From: Nitriliruptorales bacterium
GTDB taxonomy: Bacteria > Actinomycetota > Nitriliruptoria > Nitriliruptorales > Nitriliruptoraceae
Length of the DNA: 18,525 nucleotides
NCBI GenBank assembly: GCA_030835875.1
Contig: JAURQY010000052.1
Location: 1 to 18,525, forward strand
Direction: 5' to 3'
Shown here: positions 1-7,308 of the stretch, piece by piece
How the letters are laid out: every line of letters begins with the position of its first letter
Position numbering within the stretch: the first letter of the stretch is position 1
Position numbers and translations under genes: made by a program
Notes under the pieces: generated by a model
Seen by the model: only the letters and a program-made list of their open reading frames with translations
Told to the model about the DNA's origin: nothing
The model's database searches: none

Positions 1-1101
1 CGCCTCGACGACGCCCCACGCGAGTCCGCCCGCACCGCGCGCCTTCGCCCAGTCGACCCAGCCGTCGAGCTCGCGCCGCGTGAGCGGCTCGCCTGCGGGG
101 ACCGCGATGGCGACGACGCTGCCGCCCTCGCCGAGCGCGCCAGCGAACACGCCGACCTGCGTCCCGGCGAGCACTGCGGAGAGGTCGATGAGCTCGAGCC
201 CGAAGCGCAGGTCCGGCTTGTCGGAACCAAAGCGACGCATCGCCTCGGCATAGGTCATGCGCAGGAAGGGGGTCGGGAGCGTGATACCGAGGCAGTCGCG
301 CCACAGCTCGGCGAACAGCTCCTCCATCAGCGCGTAGACGTCCTCCTCGTCACCGAAGGAGAGCTCGACGTCGAGCTGCGTGAACTCCGGCTGACGGTCC
401 GCACGCAGATCCTCGTCGCGGAAGCAGCGGGCGATCTGGTAGTAGCGCTCGATGCCGCCGACCATGAGCAGCTGCTTGAACAGCTGCGGCGACTGCGGGA
501 GGGCGTACGACTCGCGTGGGCGGATGCGCGACGGGACGAGGAAGTCACGCGCACCCTCAGGGGTCGGCCGGGTCAGCTGCGGCGTCTCCACCTCGAGGAA
601 GCCGTGGCGTTCCATCACGCGCCGGATCACCGACAGCGCCTGCGAGCGCAGCGCGAGGTTGCGCGCCATGCGCGGACGCCGCAGGTCGACGTAGCGGTGG
701 TGGAGACGGAGGTCCTCCCCCGCCTCGACGTCGTCCTCGACCCGGAAGGGCGGGGTGCGCGAGGCGCTCAGGACCTCGATGCGGGTCGCGGCGACCTCGA
801 TGTCACCGGTGTCGAGCCGGTCGTTGCGCATCCCCTCCGGACGCGCGCGCACCGTCCCCTCGACGCGGACGACCCACTCGTCACGAAGACGCTGGGCCGA
901 CTCGACGACGTCGGCGGCGACCTCCGGATCGGCGACGACCTGGATCACGCCCGATCGGTCCCGCAGGTCGAGGAAGACGACCCCACCGTGGTCGCGACGC
1001 GTCGCGATCCAGCCGGCGAGGCTTACGGTCGCTCCCGCGTCGCTCGCGCGCAGGACGCCTGCACCGTGGCTGCGCATGGCGCCGTAGGGGGTGATGCTCA
1101 C
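1..1101 (-). CDS. aspS: Aspartyl-tRNA synthetase (partial, 3' end missing)
   Basis: This class II synthetase charges tRNA-Asp with aspartate in the cytoplasm. The window holds its first 367 codons of the roughly 590 usual for bacterial AspRS; the rest lies beyond position 1. An N-terminal OB-fold anticodon-binding domain (about residues 1-120) carries RRDHGGVVFLDLRD near residues 35-48. The catalytic core follows, with LRLHHRYVDLRRPR, then KQLLMVGGIERYYQIARCF and RADRQPEFTQLDVELSF. The sequence ends in the bacterial GAD insertion region. I chose the GTG at 1101-1099 because GGAGG lies four bases upstream and because it is in frame with the family N-terminus MRSHGAGVLR; the ATG nine codons in (residue 9) is the alternative start. 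It lies 40 bases downstream of hisS, probably in the same transcript. His38 and Gly90 match the non-discriminating AspRS signature, so the enzyme may also charge tRNA-Asn with Asp. Identity is certain; tRNA specificity is inferred. Confidence 0.97.
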   Translation of the reverse strand, partial: MSITPYGAMRSHGAGVLRASDAGATVSLAGWIATRRDHGGVVFLDLRDRSGVIQVVADPEVAADVVESAQRLRDEWVVRVEGTVRARPEGMRNDRLDTGDIEVAATRIEVLSASRTPPFRVEDDVEAGEDLRLHHRYVDLRRPRMARNLALRSQALSVIRRVMERHGFLEVETPQLTRPTPEGARDFLVPSRIRPRESYALPQSPQLFKQLLMVGGIERYYQIARCFRDEDLRADRQPEFTQLDVELSFGDEEDVYALMEELFAELWRDCLGITLPTPFLRMTYAEAMRRFGSDKPDLRFGLELIDLSAVLAGTQVGVFAGALGEGGSVVAIAVPAGEPLTRRELDGWVDWAKARGAGGLAWGVVEA

Positions 1102-1141
1102 GCTGCCTCCGAGTGGCCCGGGCCGTCGTCGCGCCGGACGC

Positions 1142-2470
1142 TCACGCGTCGAGCCCGAGGCGCTCGCGCAGGAATCCGGCGGCGTCCGTCTCGGGCAGGG
1201 TGGTCTGCTCGCCGCTCGCGAGCTCCTTCAGGGTGACGCTACCGGCGGCGCGCTCGTCGCCCCCGCGGACGAGCGCGAAGCGGGCGCCGCGGCGGTCCGC
1301 ATGGCGCAGCTGCTTCTTCATGCGGCCCTCGCCGCTGTAGACGTCGACCGCGATGCCGGCCGCCCGCAGGCGCGTGGCGACCGCGAGGATGTCGCCCGCG
1401 TCGGCGGGGTCGAGGACGGTGGCGAGCACGTCGGGGCCTGGACCCTGGCCCCCGGCCTCGCGTCCCTCCTGCTCGGCGAGGATCAGGAGGATGCGCTCGA
1501 GACCGAGCGAGCCGCCGACGGCGGGCACCGGCTCGTCGCCGAACATGCCGATCAGGCCGTCATAGCGTCCCCCCGCCGCGATCGACGCGTCGAGCGCGGG
1601 GTGCGTGAGCTCGAAGACGGGTCCGGTGTAGTACCCGAGCCCACGGGCGAGCACCGGATCGTGCACGACGTGGATGCCGGCCTCGCTCGGCAGGAGCGCC
1701 ATCAGCGCGGCGATCCGCTCGAGCCCCGCGCGGCCCCGCGCATCCTCGCCGACCCGCGCGACGATGGCGGCGGTCGGATCGGTGGCCGTCAGGTCCGCGT
1801 GCAGCGCATCCACCGCAGCGTCGTCGATGCCGCGTGACCGCAGCTCCGCGGCGACGCCGTCCGGTCCGATCTTGGCGAGCTTGTCGAGCGCGGTGAGCGC
1901 GGACGCACCGAGCGACTCAGGGATCGCGTAGGCGGCGACGAGTCCGTGCAGCGCGTCGCGGTCGTTCAGGTGGACCGTCACCCCCGTGAGCCCGATCGCC
2001 GAGAGCGCGTCGACCATGGCGAGGATGACCGACGCGTCCGCGACGAGCGATGACGCCCCGGCGATGTCGATGTCGCACTGGGTGAACTCGCGGTAGCGGC
2101 CACGTCCCGGGCGGTCCGCCCGCCACACGCTCGCGATCTGGTAGCGCTTGAACGGCTGCGGCAGCTGTGAGCCGTAGCGGGCGACGACGCGCGCGAGGGG
2201 CACGGTGAGGTCGTAACGGAGTGCGAGGTCCGCCTCGCCGCTCGCAGCGTGCTCGCCACGGCGGAGGATGCGGAAGATGAGCTGCTCGCCCTCCTCGCCG
2301 TACTTGCCCGTCAGCACCTCGAGGCGTTCGAACGCCGGCGTGTCGAGCGGCTCGAAGCCGTGGCGCTCGAACGCCGCCTCGACGGCCGCGAAGGTCCGTC
2401 TGCGCAGGAGCACGTCGCCGGGGAACAGGTCGCGCGTCCCCGACGGAGGTCCGACGTCGATGGGCGGCAT
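1142..2470 (-). CDS. hisS: Histidyl-tRNA synthetase
   Basis: This 442-residue class II synthetase attaches histidine to tRNA-His in the cytoplasm. Family marks in order are the N-terminal PPSGTRDLFP, RYDLTVPLARV (residues 85-95), the motif 2 region RADRPGRGRYREFTQCDIDI (117-136), the His-binding segment LARGLGYYTGPVFE (274-287), AAGGRYDGL (298-306), motif 3 GGSLGLERI (319-327), and a C-terminal anticodon-binding domain with DVYSGEGRMKKQLRHADRRG (376-395). The length is normal. The ATG at 2470 has GAGGAG five bases upstream, and that ribosome site overlaps the stop codon of the preceding hydrolase gene, so the two are probably co-transcribed. The catalytic Arg (Arg276) is kept, but RGLDYY of the canonical enzyme reads RGLGYY. 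The Gln of the canonical motif 2 loop is Gly122. The protein therefore looks closer to divergent, eukaryote-like HisRS clades than to the E. coli type. A HisZ paralogue is unlikely because the anticodon domain is present. Confidence 0.96.
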   Translation of the reverse strand: MPPIDVGPPSGTRDLFPGDVLLRRRTFAAVEAAFERHGFEPLDTPAFERLEVLTGKYGEEGEQLIFRILRRGEHAASGEADLALRYDLTVPLARVVARYGSQLPQPFKRYQIASVWRADRPGRGRYREFTQCDIDIAGASSLVADASVILAMVDALSAIGLTGVTVHLNDRDALHGLVAAYAIPESLGASALTALDKLAKIGPDGVAAELRSRGIDDAAVDALHADLTATDPTAAIVARVGEDARGRAGLERIAALMALLPSEAGIHVVHDPVLARGLGYYTGPVFELTHPALDASIAAGGRYDGLIGMFGDEPVPAVGGSLGLERILLILAEQEGREAGGQGPGPDVLATVLDPADAGDILAVATRLRAAGIAVDVYSGEGRMKKQLRHADRRGARFALVRGGDERAAGSVTLKELASGEQTTLPETDAAGFLRERLGLDA

Positions 2471-2479
2471 GGCGGCTCC

Positions 2480-3196
2480 TCAGCGCGGCAGGAACGGGTT
2501 GGTGCGCCGCTCCTCACCGATGGTCGTGGCGTCGCCGTGTCCGGGGACGATCAGCGTGGTGTCCGCGCATCGTGCCATGGTCGCGGCCAGAGACCGTGTC
2601 ATCGCAGCAGGGTCCCCTCCGGCGAGGTCCGTCCGACCGATCGAGCCGGCGAACAGGAGGTCGCCGGAGAGCAGGACGCTCCCCTCCGCGCCCAGCGGCC
2701 GCTCGTCGAGCCGCAGCGGCGCACCGGTGAGGTCGTCCGTCGTGAACACGACGTGGCCCGGTGTGTGACCTGGCGTGTGGTGGACGGTGAGCCGGAGCCC
2801 GGCGAGGTCGAGCCGCTGTCCGTCGGCGAGCGGCCGCAGGTCGACGTCGCGCGTGTCCCAGTTCGCGAACCCGAACCCTGCGGCGAGCTGCGCGCCCTGA
2901 GGACCGAACGCCGCCTCGGGGGTGTCCCACAGCCACGCGTCGTCGGGGTGCAGGTGCACCGGGACGTCGAGGGCACGCGCCAGCCCCGGCGCGGCCCAGA
3001 GGTGGTCGAGATGGGCGTGCGTCAGCAGGATCGCGACGGCACGCAGGCCGACCCGCTCGAGGAGGATCGGCACGGCGCGCTCGCCGTGCTGGCCGGGATC
3101 GACGACGACCGCCTCGCCACGCTCGCGATCACCGAGCACGACGCAGTTCGTGGCCCACGCGCCGAGCCGCGCGGCCTCGAGCACCGCAGACGTCAT
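2480..3196 (-). CDS. Metallo-beta-lactamase-fold hydrolase (glyoxalase II-like)
   Basis: This 238-residue soluble protein has the metallo-beta-lactamase fold of the glyoxalase II/YcbL type. Visible metal ligands are THAHLDH (His60, His62, Asp64, His65), His144 in HTPGHTPGH, Asp179 in SGDLLFAGSIGRTDL and His220 in PGHGD. Together they form a complete two-zinc site, so it should be an active hydrolase. The likely substrate is a thioester such as an S-acylated glutathione or mycothiol analogue, but the sequence does not show which. The ATG overlaps the rel stop codon by four bases (ATGA), implying translational coupling with rel, and the gene is followed nine bases later by hisS. Mycobacteria carry a comparable glyoxalase II-like gene at the same place between rel and hisS. 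Fold and metal site are certain. A role in methylglyoxal detoxification is only an inference. Confidence 0.88.
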   Translation of the reverse strand: MTSAVLEAARLGAWATNCVVLGDRERGEAVVVDPGQHGERAVPILLERVGLRAVAILLTHAHLDHLWAAPGLARALDVPVHLHPDDAWLWDTPEAAFGPQGAQLAAGFGFANWDTRDVDLRPLADGQRLDLAGLRLTVHHTPGHTPGHVVFTTDDLTGAPLRLDERPLGAEGSVLLSGDLLFAGSIGRTDLAGGDPAAMTRSLAATMARCADTTLIVPGHGDATTIGEERRTNPFLPR

Positions 3197-5580
3197 GATG
3201 CGCCGACCGCAGGCTCCGCCGCGACCGCCTCCACCCCGCCGTTCGGGCGCGGGACGACGCGGTAGACGTCGTAGACACCCTCGACGCCGGCGATGGAGCG
3301 CAGCGCATGGCTCAGATGCGCCGGGTCAGCGAGCTCGAAGGCGAACCGCAGCACGGCGACCCGGTCGGCCCGCGTGGTGACCTGCGCGGAGACGATGGAG
3401 AGGTGGAGGTCACCGAGGACCGCGGTGACGTCCCGCAGCAGGTGCTTGCGGTCGAACGCCTCGACCTCGACCGCGACGCGGAACGTCGAGCCCGAGTCAC
3501 CGGCCCAGTCGACGGGGACGAACCGTTCCGGCTCGCGTCGGAGCTCGATGACGTTGGGGCAGTCGGTGCGGTGCACCGACACGCCGCGTCCACGCGTGAC
3601 GAACCCTTCGATCGTGTCCCCGGGCACAGGGGTGCAGCAGCGGGAGAGGCGCACCAGCATGCCGGTGTCACCCTCGACCTCGACGGCGTCGCCGTCACCA
3701 CGACCGCCGATGCGGATCGGGCTCGTGCGCGCCGGGATCGAGACCGGAGCGTCCTGCGGGATGTCATCGTCGACGAGCCGGTCGACAACCCCCTGCACGA
3801 CGGTCGCCGCGGTCACGTGGCCCTCGCCGATCGCGAGGAAGAGCGCGTCCGTCCCTCGGTAGTTCAGCGCGCGGGCGACCTCGGCGAGCTCGCCCGAGGC
3901 CATCACGCGCGCGTACCCGATGCCCTTGCGGCGAAGCCCCCGCTGGACGGCGTCCCGGCCGCGGACGAAGGTGTCCTCCCGCCGCTCCTTGTTGAAATGG
4001 GCACGGATCTTCGAGCGCGCGCGTGACGACACCGCCATGCGCAGCCAGTCCCGCGACGGGCCGGCGTCCTCCGCACGGCTCGTCATGATCTCGATGGTGT
4101 CCCCGTTGTCGAGCCGGTGGTCGAGGGAGACCAGCCGTCCGTTGACCCGTGCGCCGATGCACCGGTGGCCGACCTCGGTGTGGACGGCGTAGGCGAAGTC
4201 GATGGGCGTCGCGTTCGCCGGGAGCCCGAGCACCTCACCCTTCGGGGTGAAGACGAACACCTCGTCCTGGTAGAGGTCGATGCGCAGCGACTCGAGGTAG
4301 TCGCCGGGCTCGCTGACCTCCTCCTGCCACTCGAGCAGCTGCGAGAGCCACGGGAGCTCGGCCGCCTCCCCCTCGCCCTTCGACGGGTCCTTGTACTTCC
4401 AGTGCGCGGCGACACCGAACTCCGCGGTGCGATGCATCTCCGACGTCCGGATCTGCACCTCGAGCTGCCGACCGTCCGGCCCGACCAGCGTCGTGTGCAG
4501 CGACTGGTACCGGTTGATCTTCGGCATCGCGACGTAGTCCTTGAAGCGACCGGGGACCGGACGCCACACGGAGTGGAGCTGCCCGAGGACCGCGTAGCAG
4601 TCGCGGACGCTCTCCACGATGACGCGGACGGCGACGAGGTCATGGATCTCGTCGAACTCCTTCCCGCGCAGGACCATCTTCTGGTAGATCGAGTAGTAGT
4701 GCTTCGGACGTCCTGTCACGTCACCGCGCACCTTCACCGCGCGCAGCTCGTCACGGATGGAGCCCATGACCGCCTCGAGGTAGGCCTCACGCTCCGGGTT
4801 GCGCTCGTCGACGAGTGCGACGATCTCCTCGAAGCGCTTGGGGTGCAGCGTCGCGAAACCGAGGTCTTCCAGCTCCAGCTTGAACGCCTGCATCCCGAGG
4901 CGGTGCGCGAGCGGCGCATAGATGTCGAGCGTCTCCTGCGCGATCCGCTTCTGCTTGTCGCGCGGCATCGCGCCGATGGTCTGCATGTTGTGCAGACGGT
5001 CGGCGAGCTTGATGACGAGCACGCGGATGTCGCGGGCCATCGACACGACCATCTTGCGCAGCGTCTCGGCCTGCTGCTCCTGCTTCGACTCCGACTGGAT
5101 GCGGTCGAGTTTGGTCACACCGTCGACGAGCAGCGCGACCTCGTCCCCGAAGCCCTCCCTGATGTCCTCGAGGGTCGCCGGCGTGTCCTCCACCGTGTCA
5201 TGCAGGAGCGCTGCGAGGAGCGTGGCCGTCCCGAGCCCGAGGGACGCGAGGTTCGTGGCGACCGCGACGGGATGGGTGATGTAGTCCTCGCCGCTGCGCC
5301 GCTTCTGGCCCTCGTGCATCGCCCGGGCGTAGTGGTAGGCGCGGATGACCTCTCGCAGCTCCGCACGGGACTCGCGCCGGATCGCAGCAGCGAGCGGCTC
5401 GAGCTCGGGCGGGACGACCTCGCGGCTCCCGATCGGGAGGCGGGCCAGCACGCCCTTCACCCCGGAAGGACGCGGCGGGACGGCCGAGCGAGACGGCGCG
5501 GCCGGCGCGGGCTCCGGTGGGCCACCAGCGGCGGGTGCGGGCACGGTCGACGGACCCCCTGTCACCGGGTCCGGACCCAT
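3193..5580 (-). CDS. rel: Bifunctional (p)ppGpp synthetase/hydrolase Rel
   Basis: This 795-residue long RSH protein makes and degrades the alarmone (p)ppGpp on the ribosome during the stringent response. Domains in order are a Pro/Ala-rich N-terminal tail (1-40); the HD hydrolase with THPVAVA (102-108), LLHDTVEDT (125-133) and KLADRLHNM (191-199); the synthetase with GRPKHYYSIYQKM (290-302), RFKDYVAMPK (345-354) and NRYQSLHTTL (356-365); TGS (about 442-500); a zinc-finger/CC region with Cys648-Cys649 and VHRTDC (His670, Cys674); and a C-terminal ACT domain (about 697-775). Both active sites look intact. The RxKD loop (RFKD) is the one found in bifunctional Rel, not the ExDD of synthetase-only RelA. 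The ATG at 5580 follows GGAGG at eight bases. It lies 77 bases after apt and its stop overlaps the hydrolase start. The symbol relA is often used for this gene in actinobacteria. Confidence 0.97.
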   Translation of the reverse strand: MGPDPVTGGPSTVPAPAAGGPPEPAPAAPSRSAVPPRPSGVKGVLARLPIGSREVVPPELEPLAAAIRRESRAELREVIRAYHYARAMHEGQKRRSGEDYITHPVAVATNLASLGLGTATLLAALLHDTVEDTPATLEDIREGFGDEVALLVDGVTKLDRIQSESKQEQQAETLRKMVVSMARDIRVLVIKLADRLHNMQTIGAMPRDKQKRIAQETLDIYAPLAHRLGMQAFKLELEDLGFATLHPKRFEEIVALVDERNPEREAYLEAVMGSIRDELRAVKVRGDVTGRPKHYYSIYQKMVLRGKEFDEIHDLVAVRVIVESVRDCYAVLGQLHSVWRPVPGRFKDYVAMPKINRYQSLHTTLVGPDGRQLEVQIRTSEMHRTAEFGVAAHWKYKDPSKGEGEAAELPWLSQLLEWQEEVSEPGDYLESLRIDLYQDEVFVFTPKGEVLGLPANATPIDFAYAVHTEVGHRCIGARVNGRLVSLDHRLDNGDTIEIMTSRAEDAGPSRDWLRMAVSSRARSKIRAHFNKERREDTFVRGRDAVQRGLRRKGIGYARVMASGELAEVARALNYRGTDALFLAIGEGHVTAATVVQGVVDRLVDDDIPQDAPVSIPARTSPIRIGGRGDGDAVEVEGDTGMLVRLSRCCTPVPGDTIEGFVTRGRGVSVHRTDCPNVIELRREPERFVPVDWAGDSGSTFRVAVEVEAFDRKHLLRDVTAVLGDLHLSIVSAQVTTRADRVAVLRFAFELADPAHLSHALRSIAGVEGVYDVYRVVPRPNGGVEAVAAEPAVGAS

Positions 5581-5657
5581 CCTTCACGCCTCCGGTCGCT
5601 CCGAGGAGCCTACCGACGGCATCGTCCTCGTCGGCAGGTCCTGACGACCGCCGACGG

Positions 5658-6188
5658 TCAGAACGTGAGGAGCGAGGTGTGCCGGTGCCCGGCGATGCGC
5701 TGCGCGCCGTCGAGGAACCCGAGCTCGATGAGGAAGGCGAGCCCGACGACCTGACCGCCGAGCGCCTCCACGAGCTCGACGGTCGCCGCGGCCGTCCCGC
5801 CCGTCGCCAGCACATCATCGACGATCAGGACACGGTCGCCCGGTGCGAACGCGTCGTCGTGCAGCTCGACGGTCTCGCTCCCGTACTCGAGCTCGTAGGA
5901 CACGCCACGCCTGCTGGACGGGAGCTTGCCCGCCTTGCGCGCCGGAACGAACCCGGCACCACAGGCCAGCGCGACGGGCGCAGCGAGGATGAACCCACGG
6001 GCCTCGATGCCGACGACCTTGTCCACGCCGAGGTCGCCGTACGGGTCCGCGAGCGCCTCGATCGCGTGGGCGAAGGCCTCCGGGTCGGCGAGCAGCGGCG
6101 TGACGTCCTTGAAGACGATGCCGGGCTTGGGGAAGTCCGGGATGTCGCGGATGCGTGCGGTCAACAGGTCCCGATCGATGGTCGCCAT
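5658..6188 (-). CDS. apt: Adenine phosphoribosyltransferase
   Basis: This 176-residue enzyme salvages adenine by joining it to PRPP to give AMP, in the cytoplasm. It contains IPDFPKPGIVFKDVTPLL (16-33), IEARGFI (61-67), VPARKAGKLP (81-90) and the PRPP-binding loop RVLIVDDVLATGGTA (119-133), all diagnostic of Apt. The length matches the family (about 170-185). The frame stays open far upstream, but the ATG at 6188 is preceded by GGGGGAGGA with six bases spacing and begins the conserved domain, so the longer reading is rejected. It sits 64 bases after secF and 77 bases before rel. The secDF-apt-rel order is standard in actinobacteria and pairs purine salvage with the GTP/ATP-consuming alarmone enzyme. 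Nothing is missing. Confidence 0.96.
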   Translation of the reverse strand: MATIDRDLLTARIRDIPDFPKPGIVFKDVTPLLADPEAFAHAIEALADPYGDLGVDKVVGIEARGFILAAPVALACGAGFVPARKAGKLPSSRRGVSYELEYGSETVELHDDAFAPGDRVLIVDDVLATGGTAAATVELVEALGGQVVGLAFLIELGFLDGAQRIAGHRHTSLLTF

Positions 6189-6252
6189 CAGTCGTCCTCC
6201 CCCTCTCGCGACACGCCCTCGCGTGCCGCCATGTGCGGCCCTGCGCCGTCCG

Positions 6253-7308
6253 TCAGCGACGGCGGCGGCGACGTCGCCCGGAGCCCCGGACGTAGTCGGT
6301 GGTGATCGGAGCGCGCCCCGAGTAGGACGCATCGAGCGCCGCGGCGGCCTCCTCCTCGGAGGCGCCGGCCGCTCGAGCCTCGACCTTGACGATACGGCGC
6401 TGCTCGGCCGGCTCGCGCGCCTTCCAGACCGCGTAGAGCGGGCCGGCGACGAACACGGACGAGTAGGCGCCCGCGAGCATGCCGACGAAGAGCGCGAGCG
6501 CGAGGTCCTGCAGCGTCGTCGCACCCAGGACCGAGCCGCCGATGAAGAGGAGCGCGCCGACCGGGAGGACCGAGCTGATGGTCGTGTTGAGCGACCGGTA
6601 GAGGACCTCGTTGAGCGACGCGTTCACGAGCTCGAGGACCGTCCGACGCCCGGGCTCACCGAGGGTGTGTCCGTTCTCCTTGACCCGGTCGAAGATGACG
6701 ACCGTGTCGTAGAGCGAGTACCCGAGGATGGTGAGCACGGCGATGACCGTCGCAGGGGACACGCTGAAGCCGACGAGGGCATAGATGCCGACGGTGATGA
6801 GGACGTCGTGCGCCATGGTGATGAGCGCGACGGCGGCCATCTTCCGGTCGAGGCGCACGGAGATGTAGACCGCGACCACGAGGAGGAACACGACGAGCGC
6901 GCGCAGCGACTGCGTCGTGATGCGCTCCCCCCACGTGGGACCGACGAACGTCTCCTGGACCTCATCGACGCCGGTGAGCTGCACGAGCGCGTCGCGGACT
7001 GCCGCGGCGATCGCGCCATCGGGCTCGAGCGACTCCGTTCGCACGATCGCCGCGCGCTCGTCGCCGACGCCGCTGAGCTGCGCGACCGCCTCGGACGCCC
7101 CGGCGCCCTCGACGGCCGCCCGAAGGTCATCCGCGTCCACATCGGCCGCGATCCCCTCGACGCGGAACGAGCTGCCGCCGACGAAGTCGAGCGAGAGCTC
7201 GAGCCCGCGTCCGACGAGGGCGCCGAGCGCGAGGAGGACGAGCAGCGCCGAGACGACGGCCCAGCGGCGCGCGTGCGGGACGATGCGGAGGTTCGGGGTC
7301 CTTCTCAT
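6253..7308 (-). CDS. secF: Protein translocase subunit SecF
   Basis: SecF is a membrane subunit of the SecDF accessory complex, which uses the proton gradient to help pull exported proteins out of SecYEG. The 351-residue protein has TM1 at about 17-33, a periplasmic domain containing LDFVGGSSFRVE (40-51), then five more hydrophobic segments between about 134 and 294. The conserved TM4 signature GYSLYDTVVIFDRVKEN (196-212) is present, as is SLNTTISSVLPV (239-250). The C-terminal tail ends in a run of seven arginines, a positively charged cytoplasmic tail common in actinobacterial SecF. Its ATG overlaps the secD stop codon by four bases, so the two are translationally coupled and probably made in equal amounts. 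The ATG is a simple coupled start. Confidence 0.95.
   Translation of the reverse strand: MRRTPNLRIVPHARRWAVVSALLVLLALGALVGRGLELSLDFVGGSSFRVEGIAADVDADDLRAAVEGAGASEAVAQLSGVGDERAAIVRTESLEPDGAIAAAVRDALVQLTGVDEVQETFVGPTWGERITTQSLRALVVFLLVVAVYISVRLDRKMAAVALITMAHDVLITVGIYALVGFSVSPATVIAVLTILGYSLYDTVVIFDRVKENGHTLGEPGRRTVLELVNASLNEVLYRSLNTTISSVLPVGALLFIGGSVLGATTLQDLALALFVGMLAGAYSSVFVAGPLYAVWKAREPAEQRRIVKVEARAAGASEEEAAAALDASYSGRAPITTDYVRGSGRRRRRRR

Noticed and set aside
5614..5640. CCGACG/CGTCGG repeat in the apt-rel gap as a possible terminator or attenuator
   Set aside because: A short stem with a long loop and no U-tract; the 77-base gap looks like ordinary operon spacing.
4117..5754. Plus-strand open frame of 545 codons opposite rel and apt
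   Set aside because: It lies antisense to an unmistakable Rel and shows no family motif. Long antisense frames are expected where GC-rich codon use suppresses stops.
6189..6524. In-frame upstream extension of apt
   Set aside because: The extension overlaps secF and is Arg/Ser/Pro-rich; the ATG at 6188 has a strong ribosome site and starts the conserved domain.
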